Of a DNA stretch of 64,000 nucleotides, positions 26,453 through 35,576 are shown in pieces. Every line of letters starts with the position of its first letter. The stretch's first letter is position 1. A model generated the notes under the pieces. It was not told the origin of the DNA. It did no database searches and saw only the letters and a program-made list of their open reading frames with translations. The position numbers and the translations under genes are program-made. The stretch comes from Nitrospirillum iridis (GTDB taxonomy: Bacteria > Pseudomonadota > Alphaproteobacteria > Azospirillales > Azospirillaceae): contig NZ_JACIIZ010000004.1 of the NCBI RefSeq assembly GCF_014205765.1, forward strand, positions 372,001-436,000, written 5' to 3'.

Positions 26453-27442
26453 ATGACCGCCCGTACTGTCCGCCGTGCCCTTCTGAAGACCGGCCTGGCG
26501 CTGGCCGCCCTGTTGGGCGCCACCTCGCTGGCGGCGCCCGCCTGGGCCGCGGAAAAGCTGGTGTTCATGCTGGACTGGCAGGCGGAGGCCGAACACGGCG
26601 GCTATTTCCAGGCGGTGGCCGAGGGCCTGTACCAGAAGGCCGGCCTGGATGTGACCATCGTCCCCGGCGGCCCGGGGATGAGCGCGCAACAGATGCTGGC
26701 CGCCGGCAGGATCGACGGCACCATTGGTTCCAATGCCTTCTACGTCCTGAACCTGGTGGAGGCCGGCGCCAAGGTGAAGGCGGTGGCGGCCATGTTCCAG
26801 AAAGACCCCACCATCCTGATGGCCCACGCCCAGAACACCAGCGGCCTGGCCGACCTGAAGGGCCGTCCCATCTTCTTGGGCGATCCCAGCATCAACACCC
26901 TGTGGCGCTGGCTGAAAAGCAAATATCCCTTCGAGGATAGCCAGATCCGCCGCTATGCCGGCAATATCGCGCCCTTCCTCACCACGCCCACGGCCGCGGT
27001 GCAGGGGTACGTGACCAGCGAGCCCTTCACCGCCAAGAAGACCGGTGCCGACGTGAAGGTGTTTCTGTTGGCCGACCAGGGCTATGACGGCTATAGCGGC
27101 CTGGTGATGTTCAACCAGGCCTATATCGACCAGCACGCGGCGGCGGTGAAAGCCTTCGTGGCCGCCACGGCGGAAGGCTGGCGCCACTATCTGCACGGTG
27201 ACGCGGCCGCCGCCGACGCCCTGATCCGCAAGGCCAACCCGGACATGGACGCCGAGACCCTGGCCTATGCCCGCAAGGCCTTGGTGGACAATGGCATCGT
27301 TGAGGGCACCCCCGCCAACCCCGACGCCGTGGGCCACATGACCGCCGCCCGCTGGGAAGGCTTCACCAATGAGATGAAGCGCCTTGGCATCTACCAGGCG
27401 GGGACGGCGTGGAAGGCCGGGGTCGACCTGGGCGCTCCGTAA
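26453..27442 (+). CDS. ABC transporter substrate-binding protein, NMT1/THI5-like
   Basis: About 329 residues from the ATG at 26453. A signal peptide precedes AWAAEKL. The mature start EKLVFMLDWQAEAEHGGYFQ matches the NMT1/THI5-like family, in which this motif binds thiamine-pyrimidine precursors or other small ligands. No permease or ATPase gene is adjacent, so it is an orphan here or serves a transporter encoded elsewhere. The upstream 150 bases were checked for a TPP riboswitch without finding its core. Confidence 0.85.
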   Translation: MTARTVRRALLKTGLALAALLGATSLAAPAWAAEKLVFMLDWQAEAEHGGYFQAVAEGLYQKAGLDVTIVPGGPGMSAQQMLAAGRIDGTIGSNAFYVLNLVEAGAKVKAVAAMFQKDPTILMAHAQNTSGLADLKGRPIFLGDPSINTLWRWLKSKYPFEDSQIRRYAGNIAPFLTTPTAAVQGYVTSEPFTAKKTGADVKVFLLADQGYDGYSGLVMFNQAYIDQHAAAVKAFVAATAEGWRHYLHGDAAAADALIRKANPDMDAETLAYARKALVDNGIVEGTPANPDAVGHMTAARWEGFTNEMKRLGIYQAGTAWKAGVDLGAP

Positions 27443-27474
27443 GCCCCTTGGAGGCCGGGCGCTGCCAGGGAAAA

Positions 27475-29631
27475 TCAGTTCCCGGACACCACCACCTGCT
27501 TGGTCGCGATTTCCGCGGACACGATTTCCGGCGCCATCAAGGCCATCAGCTGCGCCTCCGGCATGGGCCGGCCCAGCAGATAGCCCTGGATGAAGTCGCA
27601 GCCCAACTCGCGCAGACAGTCCAATTGGGCCTGGGTTTCGATGCCCTCGGCGATGGTTTCCAGGCCCAGATGATGGGACATGGCGATGACGGCGGCCACG
27701 ATCTGCCGGCTGGCGTCGTCATCGGGCAGGCCGTCGACGAAGGATTTGTCGATCTTCACATACGCGGCGGCGAATTTGCGCAGGTAGGCCAGCGAGGAAT
27801 AGCCGGTACCAAAATCGTCGATGGCGAAGCGGAAGCCGCTGGCGCGCAGGTCGTGCACCGCCTGCAGGTTGCCCTCGGCATCGCCCATCAGGGCGCTTTC
27901 CGTGATCTCCAGCGCGATATCGGCCGGGGTGCAGCCCTCCTCCTCCAGGATGCGGCGCAGGCGGTCGCCGCAGCCCTTGTCCCGCAGTTGCACCGCCGAC
28001 AGGTTGACCGCCATCTTGAAGCCGCTCACCCCCCGATCCCGCACCTTGCGGGCCGTGCGGCAGGCGGTCCGGAACACCCAGTCACCCAGGGGAACGATCA
28101 GGCCCGTTTCCTCCGCCACGGGGATGAAGCGTGCGGGCGAAACCGGGCTCAAATCCTCCGGATGGTTCCAGCGCAGCAAGGCCTCCGCCCCCATCAGCGC
28201 GCCGCCCGTGCCGTCGGCGCCGGGGCGGTATTGCGGTTGATAGACCAGGGTGAAACCATCGACCAGATCGTCCCCGCCCACCCCCAAGGAGACACGCAGA
28301 CCTTCCTCGATCCAGGTGCGGTCGCGCACCCGATCGCCGATCTCCGGCGTGAAGAAGTGATAGCGGTCGCGGCCGGCGTGCTTGGCGGCATACAGCGCCA
28401 CGTCGGCATGGCGAAGCAGCGTTTCCCATGTGTCGCCATCGGCCGGCGCCACGGCCACGCCCACGGAACAGGCCAGGCGCACCTCGCCGCCGCCGGCGGT
28501 ACCGTTCACCCCCTCCAGCATCAGGGGCTGCTGGAACGCCGCCACCAGACGGTCGGCGATGTGGGCCACGGCGCCCAGGGCGCCGCCGCGCCCATCGCCG
28601 TTTGCCAGTGAGGCCCCCCCCAGGATGACGGCGAACTCATCCCCGCCCAGGCGGGCCACGGTGTCGCCCGGACGCACCGTGCGGCGGATGCGTTCGCCGG
28701 CGGCGACGATGGCCGCGTCACCCACCGGGTGGCCACGGGTGTCGTTCAGCAGTTTGAAATGGTCCAAGTCCAGCAACAGCAAGGCCACCGCCTCGCCCGT
28801 GCGCCGGCTGGCGGACAGGGCCAGGCGCATGCGGCCGATCAGCAAGGCGCGGTTGGCGAGGCCGGTCAGGGGGTCATGGAAAGCCAGGTGGCGGCTACGC
28901 TCCTCCGCCTCCTTCTTCTCGGTCAGGTCGCTGAAGACGGCGATATGGTGGGTCACGTCCCCATTCTCATCCCGCAGCAGGGTGATGCGCAGCCATTCCG
29001 GATAGACGGTGCCGTCCTTGCGCCGGTTCCAGATCTCCCCGCTCCAGCTGCCCTCATCCCGCAACGCCCGCCAGAGGACGCGGTAAAATTCCGGTCCTTG
29101 CCGGCCGGAATTCAGCAGGCCCGGGTCGTGGCCCAGGACCTCCGCCTCGGTGTAGCCGGAGATATCGGTGAAGGCGCGGTTGACCAGGACGATGCGGTTG
29201 TCGGCGTCGGTCACCATGATCCCGTCGACGCTGTGCTCGATCACGCGGGCGGCCACCCGCAGGTCGCGGTTGGCCATGGCCAGGACCGCCGCCTGTTCCT
29301 CCGCCAGCACCCGCGCCTCTTCCAGCTCCCGCGTACGCTGCCGCACCAGGCTGCGCATGATCTCATGCCGGCGCACGCGGCCGTGCACCAAGGCGGCCAG
29401 GGTCAACCCCGCGACGACGCCGATCGCCCCCAGTCCCATGACCAGGGGCACGCCCATGCCGGCCTCCCGTCCGAGGCCGGCGGCGAACAAGCCGGCGAAC
29501 GCCAGGCCGGCCAAGCTGACCAGCAGCACCAGCGGCATCCAGCGGTGCTCAACCGCGGCCACGGCCTTGCCGGGCAGGGCCGGCACATCGCCGGAAGAGG
29601 CATCGCTTGAAGGCGGCATCAAAAAAACCAT
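27475..29631 (-). CDS. Membrane-bound PAS-GGDEF-EAL protein
   Basis: The protein has 718 residues. Two N-terminal membrane helices (about 33-52 and 59-83) are followed by a short coiled region and a PAS domain (VIEHSVDGIMVTDADNRIVL) with its PAC segment. The GGDEF domain has an intact RLGGDEFAVIL, and the EAL domain keeps GAEALLRWNHP, the ITESALM loop and DDFGTGYSSLAYL. It could therefore both make and degrade cyclic di-GMP, but which activity dominates cannot be told. The gene is divergent from the pseudokinase gene. Confidence 0.95.
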   Translation of the reverse strand: MVFLMPPSSDASSGDVPALPGKAVAAVEHRWMPLVLLVSLAGLAFAGLFAAGLGREAGMGVPLVMGLGAIGVVAGLTLAALVHGRVRRHEIMRSLVRQRTRELEEARVLAEEQAAVLAMANRDLRVAARVIEHSVDGIMVTDADNRIVLVNRAFTDISGYTEAEVLGHDPGLLNSGRQGPEFYRVLWRALRDEGSWSGEIWNRRKDGTVYPEWLRITLLRDENGDVTHHIAVFSDLTEKKEAEERSRHLAFHDPLTGLANRALLIGRMRLALSASRRTGEAVALLLLDLDHFKLLNDTRGHPVGDAAIVAAGERIRRTVRPGDTVARLGGDEFAVILGGASLANGDGRGGALGAVAHIADRLVAAFQQPLMLEGVNGTAGGGEVRLACSVGVAVAPADGDTWETLLRHADVALYAAKHAGRDRYHFFTPEIGDRVRDRTWIEEGLRVSLGVGGDDLVDGFTLVYQPQYRPGADGTGGALMGAEALLRWNHPEDLSPVSPARFIPVAEETGLIVPLGDWVFRTACRTARKVRDRGVSGFKMAVNLSAVQLRDKGCGDRLRRILEEEGCTPADIALEITESALMGDAEGNLQAVHDLRASGFRFAIDDFGTGYSSLAYLRKFAAAYVKIDKSFVDGLPDDDASRQIVAAVIAMSHHLGLETIAEGIETQAQLDCLRELGCDFIQGYLLGRPMPEAQLMALMAPEIVSAEIATKQVVVSGN

Positions 29632-29986
29632 TCATGATTGTGATAGGCCACAACGGCTCAACGTCAACTTTGCGGGTGCCCTACCAAAAAAGCAAAGGGC
29701 GCAATTGGTTTGGGAAACGATGTTGCGGGGAGATCGTATACGCCATGCATCATGGGCCACGCGGGCCCCAAGAAATTTGATCCACCGCAATGCATCTGCG
29801 AACGCGTCGTAAAACCGGGAGGGCCGGCGCCTTCGGCAACCGCTTGGATCCGATTGTCTATTCCGGGCGGCTGGCTTGTTCGCGGTACCCCGGATCGGGC
29901 ATGATCGCAGCCGTGGGCCTGCCCATCTCCGCGGCCATGGGAATGGCCAGGGGCTGGTGGAGCGAATGGGGCGACCCGGATGGGAT
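29632..29986. other. Intergenic region between the PAS-GGDEF-EAL and pseudokinase genes
   Basis: These 355 bases lie between divergent starts and must hold both promoters. Only a weak 5-bp hairpin (GGGCC/GGCCC near 29755-29775) is visible. The downstream frame extends upstream to 29876, but the added residues look non-protein-like. I see no RNA gene or clear promoter boxes. Confidence 0.5.
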
Positions 29987-32017
29987 ATGATGGCGGCGGC
30001 AAATAGAGAGTTCCCGGTTCCCGACCTGGGGCCCGTTGACCTGGGCGGGCGGGCGGAGATCCAGCCCACGGCCCCCTTGCCCGCCTTTGACACGGCCGGT
30101 GGCAGGGCCTATCTCTGCCATCGCGCGCGGGAGAAGAAGACGGAACTGTTCGCGATCATCTGCGACAAGCCCGTTCCGCCCCGTATCGAAGCGATGAGCA
30201 GCTTTCGCGCCATCGACAATAACAATTTATTGCATCTCATGGACTGGGGCGTCGTCGATTGGACGCCGGAACACCGGCGCCGATTCGTCTGCGTGTTCGA
30301 GCGCCCCTCCGGCCGCCGCATCATGGAACGGCTGGACGATGTCATTGAGGGAGTCGCGGATGACGCCCTGGTGCGGGTGGTGTTGCCGCAGCTAACCGGC
30401 GTGCTGCGCGACATCGCCCAGCGCAGCCTCAGCTGTGGCGCCCTGAACCCCACCAACCTGTTCATCCGCGAATCGGCCGCCGCGGCGGTGGTGTTGGGCG
30501 ACTGTGTCAGCCTGCCGCCGGGCTATGCCCAGCCCCTGGTGTTCGAACCGCTGGACCGGGCGCTGGCGGATCGCGCCGGCCGGGGCAATGGCACCATCGC
30601 CGACGACCTGTACGCCCTGGGCGTCACGCTGCTGTCACTCTATCTGGGCCGCGCGCCGGGCCGGGGGATGGATGAGCAGACGCTGTTGCAGGCGCGGATG
30701 GACAAGGGCAGCTACTCGGCGCTGACCTCCGGCAGCCGCATCCCCCAGTCGCTGGTGGAGCCGCTGCGCGGCCTGATCACCGACGATGCCCGTCAGCGCT
30801 GGACCCTGAACGACCTGGACATGTGGATGCAGGGGCGGCGCCTCAGTCCCAAGCAGGCGCAGTTGCCCAAGCGCGCGCCCCGGCCGCTGGAATTCCAGGG
30901 CAAGGAGATCTGGCACGTGCGCGGCGCCGCCTGGGCCTTTTCCAAGGCGCCGGTCGCCGCCGCCCAGGTGATCGAGCGGGGGGAACTGGAGCGTTGGCTG
31001 CGGCGCACGCTGAATGACGAGGCCAAGGCGGAGGCCGTGGTCAACGCCGTGCGCAGCGCCACCTCTGGCGGTCGCGCCTCCAACGTGGAGGAGCGGCTGG
31101 TGGCCCGCGTCTGCACCGCCCTCGATCCCCCCGGCCCCCTGCGCTATAAGGGCCGGGCCATCATGCCCGACGGCTTCGGCACGGCGCTGGCGGAGGCCAT
31201 GGCCTCCGGCGAAGGCGGGCAGGCGCTGGCGGAGATGATCGTGGGCCAGCTACCCGCCTTCTGGATCAGCGTGCAAGCGGAGTACAAGGCCGAACAGGTG
31301 GTGATGATCCAGCAGTTCGACGCCGTGCGCGCCGTGCTGGAAAACACCAGCCCCGGATTCGGCATCGAACGCGCGCTCTATGGCCTGAACCAAGTGGCGC
31401 CCTGCCTCAGCCCGGCGGTGGCGGACTGGTACCCGCTGACCCTGGGCGATCTGATGGCGGCGCTGGATGCCGCCGGCGCGGGCGCCACCTCCGGCCGCGA
31501 CCCCATGGACCGTCACGTCGCCGCCTTCATCGCCACCCGGAATCCCAAGCTGAACGAGCGGGTGTTGGCCACGTTGGCGGCGGAATCGGCCCGGCGGCCC
31601 GTGGGCGTCCTGGCCATCCTGGCGGACACCCAGCGCCGGGCGGGGCCGCCCAAGGTGCCTGGCCTCGCCCTGTGGATGACCAGCATTCTCGATCCGTCGT
31701 TCAAGCGCTTCCGCAACCTGCGCAAGCGGGAGGAGGTGCGGACGGCGGCGCAGAAGGCGGCACGCGAGGGTGTGCTGGACGCCCTGCTGAGCATCGTCGA
31801 CGATCCCAAGGCCCTGACCCAGGATCATCATGGCTTCCTGGACGCCATGCGCCGTCATGAGAGCCTGACAGCCCGCATCAACAAGATCGAGGAAGCGCTG
31901 GGCGACCGCAGCGAAGTGGCGGCCTCACGCGGCAAGCGCGTGGCCGCCATGGTGGCCAGCGGCATCTCGCTGGCGGGCCTGGCCTTGATCGTTACCTTGA
32001 TGGCGGGCCTGAAGTGA
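29987..32017 (+). CDS. Membrane-anchored Ser/Thr kinase-like protein, probably a pseudokinase
   Basis: About 676 residues from the ATG at 29987. Residues ~35-300 follow the order of a Hanks-type kinase: a LFAIICDK strand in the VAIK position, CGALNPTNLFI in the catalytic-loop position, LGDCVS in the DFG position, DDLYALGVTLLSLYLG in subdomain IX and DARQRWTLNDL in the final helix. The catalytic-loop Asp is not visible and DFG is altered, so phosphotransfer is doubtful. The ~370-residue C-terminal region is helical and ends in one membrane helix (MVASGISLAGLALIVTLMAG). The gene for a small membrane protein follows closely. Confidence 0.7.
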   Translation: MMAAANREFPVPDLGPVDLGGRAEIQPTAPLPAFDTAGGRAYLCHRAREKKTELFAIICDKPVPPRIEAMSSFRAIDNNNLLHLMDWGVVDWTPEHRRRFVCVFERPSGRRIMERLDDVIEGVADDALVRVVLPQLTGVLRDIAQRSLSCGALNPTNLFIRESAAAAVVLGDCVSLPPGYAQPLVFEPLDRALADRAGRGNGTIADDLYALGVTLLSLYLGRAPGRGMDEQTLLQARMDKGSYSALTSGSRIPQSLVEPLRGLITDDARQRWTLNDLDMWMQGRRLSPKQAQLPKRAPRPLEFQGKEIWHVRGAAWAFSKAPVAAAQVIERGELERWLRRTLNDEAKAEAVVNAVRSATSGGRASNVEERLVARVCTALDPPGPLRYKGRAIMPDGFGTALAEAMASGEGGQALAEMIVGQLPAFWISVQAEYKAEQVVMIQQFDAVRAVLENTSPGFGIERALYGLNQVAPCLSPAVADWYPLTLGDLMAALDAAGAGATSGRDPMDRHVAAFIATRNPKLNERVLATLAAESARRPVGVLAILADTQRRAGPPKVPGLALWMTSILDPSFKRFRNLRKREEVRTAAQKAAREGVLDALLSIVDDPKALTQDHHGFLDAMRRHESLTARINKIEEALGDRSEVAASRGKRVAAMVASGISLAGLALIVTLMAGLK

Positions 32018-32031
32018 GCCAGGGTGGTGTC

Positions 32032-32583
32032 ATGAACAGCGCCTCCTCCCCCCGACGCCGCTCTTATGGCGGTCTGCTGGCCGCGGCCGTGCTGTTGCTG
32101 CCTTTGGGCGCGCTTGTCATGCCCACGTCGGTGCTGACCATCATCGGCATGGTGCCGACCATCGTCGCCTGGATCGTCGATCGTGACCCGGACAAGCCGG
32201 CGGCCGTCACCGTCGGCGCGCTGAACATCTGCGGTGTCATGCCCTTCTGCATCCAGCTCTGGCAGCATGGGCATACCATGGACTACGCCGCCGGCCTGCT
32301 GGTGCAACCGGTGACCTGGTTGGTCATGTATTCCGCCGCCGCTGGCGGTTGGCTGCTCTACTTCGGCATTCCGCCGCTGGTGGCCGGCTGGTCCGTCGCC
32401 CGCGACCAGGCCCTCATCCGTGAATTGGCGGAGGAGCGCCAGGCTTTGGTGGAGGAATGGGGCGTGGAGGTCAGCGGCAATGGCCTGAAACCCGACGGCC
32501 CGGCCGAGGGGCAAACGCCGTCGGACGATCCGCCCGATCCATTGGCGGAGGCCACCGCACCCGACCGTCCGGCGGAATCATAG
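32032..32583 (+). CDS. Small membrane protein paired with the pseudokinase
   Basis: About 183 residues from the ATG at 32032, preceded by AGGGTGG; a GTG at 32014 overlapping the upstream stop (GTGA) is an alternative. There are about four hydrophobic helices (LLAAAVLLLPLGALVM, VLTIIGMVPTIVAWIV, TVGALNICGVMPFCIQLW, then VTWLVMYSAAAGGWLLYFGI) and a soluble, acidic, proline-rich C-terminus. No family is recognised. The 14-base distance from the pseudokinase gene implies an operon and a shared function. Confidence 0.7.
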   Translation: MNSASSPRRRSYGGLLAAAVLLLPLGALVMPTSVLTIIGMVPTIVAWIVDRDPDKPAAVTVGALNICGVMPFCIQLWQHGHTMDYAAGLLVQPVTWLVMYSAAAGGWLLYFGIPPLVAGWSVARDQALIRELAEERQALVEEWGVEVSGNGLKPDGPAEGQTPSDDPPDPLAEATAPDRPAES

Positions 32584-32663
32584 GCGCCGATCCCCGCCTC
32601 CCGGCCCCGTGCATGGGCCGTTCCCCCTTTGGCCGTTTCCTTTCCCGTACGAGCCCGACCGCC

Positions 32664-33452
32664 ATGCCTTTCGCCCGCCTTCGCGCCCTGATCCTGGCCC
32701 TTCTCCTGGTCGGCCCGGCGGCCCACGCCCAGCAGGCGCCACAGCAAGCGCCACAGAAATACGGCGTCGAGGTCGTGAAGACATATCCGCACGACAGCCA
32801 GGCCTTCACCGAAGGCCTCTTCTACCTGGACGGCTTCCTGTATGAGAGCACGGGCCTGGAACGGCATTCCACGGTGCGCAAGGTCGATCTCGCCACCGGT
32901 CAAGTGGTCCAAAGCCGGGAGTTGGCGCCCCAGTATTTCGGCGAAGGCATCGTCAACTGGAAGGATCGGCTGGTACAGCTGACCTACCGGACGGAGGTGG
33001 GATTCGTCTATGGCCTCGGCGATTTCAAGGCGCGCAAGGAGTTCCGCTACCGGGGCGAAGGCTGGGCCCTGACCCAGGACGGTCACCGCCTGATCATGAG
33101 CGACGGCACGCCGGAGCTGCGTTTCCTGGACCCTGAGACCTTGGCGGAGACGGGGCGTGTGACCGTCACCGACAACGGCTACCCCATCCGCAACCTGAAT
33201 GAGCTTGAATTCGTGAAGGGGGAGGTCCTGGCCAATATCTGGCAAACCAACCTGATCGCCCGCATCAACCCCGCCACCGGCGCCGTCACCGGCTGGATCG
33301 ACCTCACGCCCCTGGCCGCCCTCTCGGGCCGGGTGGAGAACATCGACAACGTGCTGAACGGTATCGCCTACGACGCCAAGGGTGACCGGCTGTTCGTCAC
33401 CGGCAAGCGCTGGCCCAAGCTGTTCGAGATCAAGTTGGTGCCCCAGCGCTGA
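32664..33452 (+). CDS. Glutaminyl-peptide cyclotransferase (bacterial beta-propeller type)
   Basis: About 262 residues from the ATG at 32664, giving a clear signal peptide (RALILALLLVGPAAHAQQ). The mature protein matches the plant/bacterial glutamine cyclotransferase family: PHDSQAFTEGLFYLDG, YESTGLERHSTVRKVDL, YFGEGIVNW, LNELEFVKGEVLANIW and NVLNGIAYD. These enzymes form pyroglutamate at the N-terminus of secreted proteins, here probably in the periplasm. A QQAPQQAPQ repeat follows the cleavage site. The gene is convergent with the OhrR-type gene, 6 bases apart. Confidence 0.92.
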   Translation: MPFARLRALILALLLVGPAAHAQQAPQQAPQKYGVEVVKTYPHDSQAFTEGLFYLDGFLYESTGLERHSTVRKVDLATGQVVQSRELAPQYFGEGIVNWKDRLVQLTYRTEVGFVYGLGDFKARKEFRYRGEGWALTQDGHRLIMSDGTPELRFLDPETLAETGRVTVTDNGYPIRNLNELEFVKGEVLANIWQTNLIARINPATGAVTGWIDLTPLAALSGRVENIDNVLNGIAYDAKGDRLFVTGKRWPKLFEIKLVPQR

Positions 33453-33458
33453 TCGACG

Positions 33459-33983
33459 TCACCCCTGTCCCAGGGCCGCCGACAGCCGGCGAATGCGGTC
33501 ACGCAGATCCGCCACCTCCGCGATCTCCATCGGAAAGCGGCACAACATGGCGCCGGGTATGGCCAGGGCCTTTTCCCGCAACGTCCAGGCAGCGGGCGTG
33601 AGGTCGACCAGCACCCGTCGTTCATCCGCCGGATCCCGCCGGCGCGCCACCAGGCCCGCCGCCTCCATCCGCTTCAGCAACGGCGTCAGGGTACCGGAAT
33701 CAAGATCCAGGCGCCCGCCCAGATCCCCCACCGTCAGGGGCGCGCCCTCCCACAGCACCATCAGCGCCAGGTACTGCGGATAGGTCAGGCCCAGGGCGTC
33801 CAACAGCGGACGGTAGGCGCGGGTGATGCGGTTGGTCGCCTGGTACAGGGCGAAGCACAGCTGCCGGTCCAGTTCCAGCGGGTTGCCGTCCAGAACGGCC
33901 GTGGCTGCGTCGGTGGCGCAGGCGGGGGCGTCTTGTGGCGGCCGGCGCTCGTCATCGGTCTCGGGTACGGTCATGGCGGACAT
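33459..33983 (-). CDS. MarR family regulator, OhrR-like
   Basis: About 174 residues from the ATG at 33983; another ATG lies at 33974. LDRQLCFALYQATNRITRAY, with its cysteine, corresponds to the peroxide-sensing Cys of OhrR, and LGLTYPQYLALMVLW with the winged helix (GTLTPLLKRMEAAGLV, RRRDPADERRVLV) completes the family pattern. OhrR represses organic hydroperoxide resistance genes until its Cys is oxidised. No ohr peroxidase gene lies beside it, which is unusual. The N-terminal ~45 residues are extra and disordered-looking. Confidence 0.85.
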   Translation of the reverse strand: MSAMTVPETDDERRPPQDAPACATDAATAVLDGNPLELDRQLCFALYQATNRITRAYRPLLDALGLTYPQYLALMVLWEGAPLTVGDLGGRLDLDSGTLTPLLKRMEAAGLVARRRDPADERRVLVDLTPAAWTLREKALAIPGAMLCRFPMEIAEVADLRDRIRRLSAALGQG

Positions 33984-34050
33984 AGGGACAGAGCCAAGCG
34001 GCGGTGGCAACCCACGTTTGGTCCGCTCCGCCCTTGCCACGTCTCGCGCA

Positions 34051-35049
34051 TCAAACCTGCATAACCTCGACTTTCACGCCGTTGGGGCCTGTGATGCCCT
34101 CCACCCCGCTTTTCAACTTGGACAGGAACGTGAAATTGATACCGTCGCGGCCGGCCAGCAGGGTGGTCAGCTTATGGCGCGGCAGATCGACGCGCCGGGA
34201 CAGGTCATCCATGATGCCGCCGCCGCGCAGCGACTTGACGGCGTCCGACGACAGTTCCGGGTCGACGTACAGCTTACCCTCCCTGCGGGTCAGGTACAGC
34301 GTGCCGGACGCGGCCCCCGCCCCCGGCGCCGCCGGGGCGCCGGCGTCGCCTGGCCCGCGCAGATAGGCCCGTACCGTCTGTTCCTGGCGATCATTGGAGA
34401 AATCGCGTAAGGCCGGCGCCGATTGCACGATGTGCAGCGCCAGCACCCGCGACCGGGCGATGGCGCCTGTCAGCCGGCCATACCCGGCCACCGCCGTCTC
34501 ATAAGCCGCCTCCACCGCGTCGCGCTTCAGCAACGGCGCCGCCGCCTCCCCCGGCGGGGCCGCGTCCGCCAAGTCCGCCGCGCGCTGGGCATCATGATGC
34601 AGGCGCTCCAGGTCAGCCACGGCTTGCGCCACCTCCTGCCCGGTCACATCCAAATGGGACACCCATTTTTCCATGACGTAGCCCGTTCCCAGGCCCATCG
34701 GCTCATCCCGGTCCACGATGGCCTGCAACACCGGCTCCACCGAGCGGATGTGCAGTTCCGTCACCGTTTGGCGCAGCTGCGCCAGACGGATCAGCGTGGC
34801 CGGGCGCTTGGTCTCATCCAGGCTTTCGCCACGCGACGCCAGCACGGTGATAAAGGACAAGGTATCCCCCACCTCCACCCACAGCTTGCGGAAAGCGTTC
34901 AGCTCCTTGGTGCGCGCCACCATCTGGCAGGTGCGCTGCAAGGCCGCCACGGATTGTTCCAGCTGCCGGATATCGCCGATGATACGGGTGTACAGCTGCC
35001 CCTTGTCGGGCTGCTTTTTCCACGGGTTGCTTGCATCGCCACGCGACAA
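34051..35049 (-). CDS. Hypothetical protein with helical N-terminal half
   Basis: About 332 residues from a TTG at 35049 that has GGAG eight bases upstream; a GTG at 35109 would add 20 residues. Residues ~15-200 are mostly helical (RIIGDIRQLEQSVAALQRTC; FRKLWVEVGDTLSFITVLAS). An Ala/Pro/Gly linker (DAGAPAAPGAGAAS) leads to a compact C-terminal part ending GPNGVKVEVMQV. There is no signal peptide or membrane segment, and I recognise no family. Confidence 0.6.
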   Translation of the reverse strand: MSRGDASNPWKKQPDKGQLYTRIIGDIRQLEQSVAALQRTCQMVARTKELNAFRKLWVEVGDTLSFITVLASRGESLDETKRPATLIRLAQLRQTVTELHIRSVEPVLQAIVDRDEPMGLGTGYVMEKWVSHLDVTGQEVAQAVADLERLHHDAQRAADLADAAPPGEAAAPLLKRDAVEAAYETAVAGYGRLTGAIARSRVLALHIVQSAPALRDFSNDRQEQTVRAYLRGPGDAGAPAAPGAGAASGTLYLTRREGKLYVDPELSSDAVKSLRGGGIMDDLSRRVDLPRHKLTTLLAGRDGINFTFLSKLKSGVEGITGPNGVKVEVMQV

Positions 35050-35576
35050 GGGGGGAACTCCAGAAGGCGGGGCCGGAGCGAATCCGACTAGGGATGGTAT
35101 CAGGCGCACCCAGGCCTTCCCAAACCTATTGAAGCACGCATTCGCATAGGGTCAGCGCCACCGGCACACCGTAAGCTATGCCCGGCACCGTTCAGATCGG
35201 AAAATTGGAAAGCGCGCCCGGTACGAGCGTTGGCCGGATCTTCCGGCGACGTAGGGGCGGGTGTCAATCAAAGGGAATTGTTTCGGAACCGATCCCATCC
35301 CTTGGTCAGGCCTTTCTATACGAAATGACTACCTCTTCAGATTAGGTTGGGCACCGCCGCGAGCGCCCGCGCTGAAACGCATAAATCCGCCCAAACAAGG
35401 CGATCCGCGGAAAAGCTTAACCCATCAACATTTTTGGCCGCCGTTTAAGGTGACAGCGCCCCCGCCAGCAGGTACATCGACATTCAAGCAATACGCGGGG
35501 CATCACATCACACTGGCGGCACCTGGGCGCGACAGCGCCCGTTCGCCGGTTGGGTAGAGAAACGGGAGAGGTGGTT
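35050..35576. other. Long leader/intergenic region before the amino-acid permease gene
   Basis: About 527 bases without a supported gene and somewhat AT-richer than the surroundings. It contains a perfect 6-bp hairpin GGGCGC/GCGCCC (35525-35530 with 35535-35540), about 37 bases before the permease start, and a short GCCGG/CCGGC hairpin near 35232-35248. A 99-codon frame at 35261-35557 has no protein-like features. No known riboswitch core was recognised. Confidence 0.5.

Noticed and set aside
35261..35557. 98-codon frame upstream of the permease gene
   Set aside because: No recognisable motif, unusual composition and it runs into the permease ribosome-binding region; treated as leader DNA.
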